A DNA stretch of 7,695 bases, taken from contig JAKALX010000167.1 in the NCBI GenBank assembly GCA_021823905.1, forward strand, positions 1-7,695, written 5' to 3'. This DNA comes from Chloroflexota bacterium. GTDB lineage: Bacteria > Chloroflexota > Dehalococcoidia > Tepidiformales > Tepidiformaceae. Below are positions 6,008 through 7,695 of this stretch, in pieces; the stretch's first letter is position 1; every line of letters starts with the position of its first letter. A program made the translations under genes and the position numbers. The notes beneath the pieces are model-generated. The model saw only the letters and a list, made by a program, of their open reading frames with translations. It had not been told where the DNA came from and made no database searches.

Positions 6008-6023
6008 GCCAGCCAACGCTGGC
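6008..6023 (+). other. Hairpin in the leader of the sigma-factor gene
   Basis: GCCAGC and GCTGGC form a perfect 6-bp stem with a CAAC loop. No T-run follows, so it is a weak terminator candidate for the MFS gene at best. It lies between the palindrome at 5986-6000 and the ATG at 6050. A smaller inverted repeat TAAC-G-GTTA is at 6032-6040. Confidence 0.3.
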
Positions 6024-6049
6024 ACTCAACGTAACGGTTAGCCAATACT

Positions 6050-6697
6050 ATGGGGCCCGGACCGACGGGGAGGAGACAGTCCCCCGGCCAGGAGCAGGCG
6101 GCACTCGTGCAAGATGCGTGGAGCCTTTCGCGTGGAGGCGATGACACCGGGCCAGCGAGTTCGTCGTTGCTCGACAGCCTCGCCGCACGCGCCGCAGCGG
6201 GCGACAAGGCGGCCTTCGAGCGCATCTACCACCTTCTCGCCGACGACCTCTACGCATTTGTCCGGGTGCAGTGCCACGACGAGACGGTCGCGGAAGACCT
6301 GGTGGCTAACACGTTCCTCAAGGCCTGGCGTTCGGCGAAGCGGTACCGGCCGGGTTCCGAGCACTTCCGCCAGTGGATCTTCGCGATCGCCCGGAACGAA
6401 GTCCGCGACCACTGGCGAACGTCGCGGAGCACAGTCCCGATTTCCGAGCTCGACCTGGAGGGGCCGGATCCCGGCGGGATCCAGGATGGTGAGCGGCTGG
6501 CGGCCCGGGCGGTGGTGGCCCAAGCGCTTGATGTCCTCACCGAGGAGCAACGCCAGGTCGTCGTCCTCCGCTACTTCAACAACAAGAGTCACGCGGAGAT
6601 CGCCGCAATCATGGGCAAGCGCGAGGGCGCGGTCAGAGCGCTCCTGCTCCGCGCCATGCGGCACATGCGAAAGGTGATGGCCGATGCTGCGCCGTAG
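6050..6697 (+). CDS. ECF-subfamily RNA polymerase sigma factor
   Basis: The 215-residue protein carries the two domains of an ECF (group 4) sigma factor, which directs RNA polymerase to a small regulon in response to an outside signal. Sigma-2 spans about 54-124, with the core-binding helix DLVANTFLKAW (83-93) and the -10-recognition helix FRQWIFAIARNEVRDHWR (106-123). Sigma-4 spans about 157-208, with LTEEQRQVVVLRYFNNKSH and a helix-turn-helix near 179-203 (HAEIAAIMGKREGAVRALLLRAM). There is no region 3, as usual for ECF proteins. The first 40 residues are polar and look unstructured. No good Shine-Dalgarno precedes the ATG at 6050, and a GTG at 6107 (codon 20) is a possible alternative start. 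The last 14 bases overlap the downstream FecR-like gene, the normal arrangement for a sigma factor and its anti-sigma regulator. Confidence 0.92.
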   Translation: MGPGPTGRRQSPGQEQAALVQDAWSLSRGGDDTGPASSSLLDSLAARAAAGDKAAFERIYHLLADDLYAFVRVQCHDETVAEDLVANTFLKAWRSAKRYRPGSEHFRQWIFAIARNEVRDHWRTSRSTVPISELDLEGPDPGGIQDGERLAARAVVAQALDVLTEEQRQVVVLRYFNNKSHAEIAAIMGKREGAVRALLLRAMRHMRKVMADAAP

Positions 6698-7695
6698 GCC
6701 TGACAACACGTTCGAGTTCCGCCAGGTGGAGGCGCTGCTCGCCGCGGCTGCCTTCGCGCCGTTGTCGCCCGAACGAAAGGAAGCGCTGCGTCTGCGGATC
6801 ATGACGCGGCTCGGCGCACAGGAGCCCGCGCGGCCAACGGGATTGACGTCAAGGGAGCGCTGGATCGCCATACCGGCCGGCGTTGGGATCGCGGCGGCAA
6901 TCGTCGCCGGCGCGGGCTTCGCCGAAGGCGGCTTCAACAGCGGGCGACGGTCCGAAAGGCCCGTTGTCGCTCAGGCGACCGGGGCGATCGTCGTGGACGG
7001 CGAGCTCCGGCTCGACGCCCGTCCCGGGCAACTGATCGAGGCGAGCTCGAGCACGTGGCTGGGTCTCGGAAGCGAGGTGCGCGTCGGACTCGCCGCCGGC
7101 ACACGGCTGCGCTACAGCGAAGACGCAGGCGAACTGCGCATCGCCTTGAGCGGTGGTGACGCAACCGTAGCCACCCGCGAAGCAACGGTCGCCGTCGCCG
7201 GTCTGAACTGGGTCGCCTCGCTCCCGCCGGGCACAGCGGCGCGGTTCGTGATGGTGGGCGACGCCACTTACATCGACGTCGCCGAGGGAACGCTGAGCCT
7301 CAGTTTCGGCGGGCGGATCTACGACGTGTCGCCTGGCAACTCACCGATGCTCGTGCCAGGGAAGGCCCCACTGGCGGAAGCGCCGCCGGCCGCCAACTGG
7401 ACCGGCGCTTCTGGGCCCGCGACGGTTGCCGGCGCGCCCGCAACCGAAAATGTGCCGGGCGGCATCGGGCAGCCCGCCACGGGCAGCGCCGGCACGATGC
7501 CCCCCGCATCGTCGGGAACACTGGGCGGCAGCGGCAGGGCGCCGGGAGCAGCGGCGACACCGCCGGGCTCGGCCAGCCACGAGCCGGCCCGTCAACCGGG
7601 TAGCGGAGAGGCGAACGGACGCGGCAACCGTCCGGAGCAGCCGGGTGGCGCCAGCAACGGCAATCCTCCCGTGCAGCCCGGCGTGACAAACAACG
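6684..7695 (+). CDS. FecR-like single-pass membrane protein, probable anti-sigma partner (3' end beyond window)
   Basis: From the ATG at 6684, inside the end of the sigma gene, the frame stays open for 337 codons to the window edge. AAGGTG lies seven bases upstream of this ATG and supports it. Residues 1-58 are polar and would be cytoplasmic; 60-79 (WIAIPAGVGIAAAIVAGAGF) form one membrane helix. Residues about 95-205 form a beta-rich region resembling FecR-type domains: ELRLDARPGQLIEA, an LGLGSEVRVGLAAGTRLRY stretch, then LRIALSGGDATVAT and YIDVAEGTLSLSF. From about 225 onward the chain becomes a Gly/Pro/Ala/Ser/Asn-rich tail with recurring Gln-Pro-Gly at 304, 319 and 331. The visible part has no cysteine and no HxxxCxxC zinc motif, so it is not a ZAS anti-sigma factor. 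I infer that the cytoplasmic segment binds the sigma factor and the outer part senses an envelope signal. Identification as FecR-like rests on pattern, not on a search. Confidence 0.82.
   Translation, partial: MLRRRPDNTFEFRQVEALLAAAAFAPLSPERKEALRLRIMTRLGAQEPARPTGLTSRERWIAIPAGVGIAAAIVAGAGFAEGGFNSGRRSERPVVAQATGAIVVDGELRLDARPGQLIEASSSTWLGLGSEVRVGLAAGTRLRYSEDAGELRIALSGGDATVATREATVAVAGLNWVASLPPGTAARFVMVGDATYIDVAEGTLSLSFGGRIYDVSPGNSPMLVPGKAPLAEAPPAANWTGASGPATVAGAPATENVPGGIGQPATGSAGTMPPASSGTLGGSGRAPGAAATPPGSASHEPARQPGSGEANGRGNRPEQPGGASNGNPPVQPGVTNN

Noticed and set aside
6008..6023. Intrinsic terminator of the MFS gene
   Set aside because: The stem is only 6 bp and no T-run follows on the plus strand.
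4614..6041. Plus-strand open frame of 475 codons overlapping the MFS gene in another frame
   Set aside because: Arg/Gly-rich shadow of the MFS coding sequence; the MFS frame has helices and motif A.
4684..6225. Long minus-strand open frame of 513 codons
   Set aside because: It lies antisense to the MFS gene and crosses into the sigma gene; its composition is Arg/His/Glu/Gln-rich without recognisable domains.
6038..6937. Minus-strand open frame antisense to the sigma factor
   Set aside because: The plus strand encodes a clear two-domain ECF sigma factor and the overlapping FecR-like gene; the antisense product has no recognisable features.

Overview
The window is GC-rich bacterial chromosomal DNA with densely packed genes and mostly G/C third codon positions. 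It carries no mobile element, RNA gene or CRISPR array that I can see. The secreted protein at 3555-4433 ends in a Trp/Pro/Gly-rich module of a kind I associate with secreted proteins of Chloroflexota (Thermomicrobia/Dehalococcoidia-like bacteria). The CoxD-like MoxR ATPase fits that group too. The assignment is an inference and not secure.

Layout. 1-251 (minus) is the N-terminal part of a FlK-type hotdog thioesterase. It is divergent from a complete amidase-signature hydrolase at 369-1763 (plus). The amidase converges, with a 6-bp gap, on a minus-strand series read from right to left: a secreted protein (4433-3555), a MoxR/CoxD-like AAA+ protein (3469-2576) and an inositol-monophosphatase-family enzyme (2558-1770). 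The last two are 17 bp apart and probably co-transcribed. A 193-bp divergent promoter region separates the secreted-protein gene from a 12-helix MFS exporter (4627-5925, plus). A 124-bp regulatory gap follows, containing a perfect 15-bp palindrome over a -10-like sequence. After it come an ECF sigma factor (6050-6697) and a gene that overlaps it by 14 bp (6684 to the window end). That last gene encodes a single-pass membrane protein with a FecR-like outer domain and a long Gly/Pro/Ala/Asn-rich tail.

How the genes may work together. The sigma factor and the FecR-like protein form a likely sigma/anti-sigma signalling pair. The MFS exporter just upstream may be a target or simply a neighbour. 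The AAA+ protein and phosphatase form a small operon of unknown purpose. The thioesterase and amidase share a divergent control region, with no proof of a shared pathway.

The most notable points are: (1) the MoxR-like protein has lost the usual residue at four ATPase positions (Walker A Thr, Walker B Glu, sensor-1 Asn, arginine finger) in an intact frame, so it looks like a pseudo-ATPase; (2) the sigma factor has an overlapping FecR-like partner without cysteines or a zinc-binding anti-sigma motif; (3) the palindrome covers a putative -10 upstream of the sigma gene; (4) the thioesterase keeps the FlK catalytic triad at exact spacing but lacks the Phe linked to fluoroacetyl-CoA selectivity.
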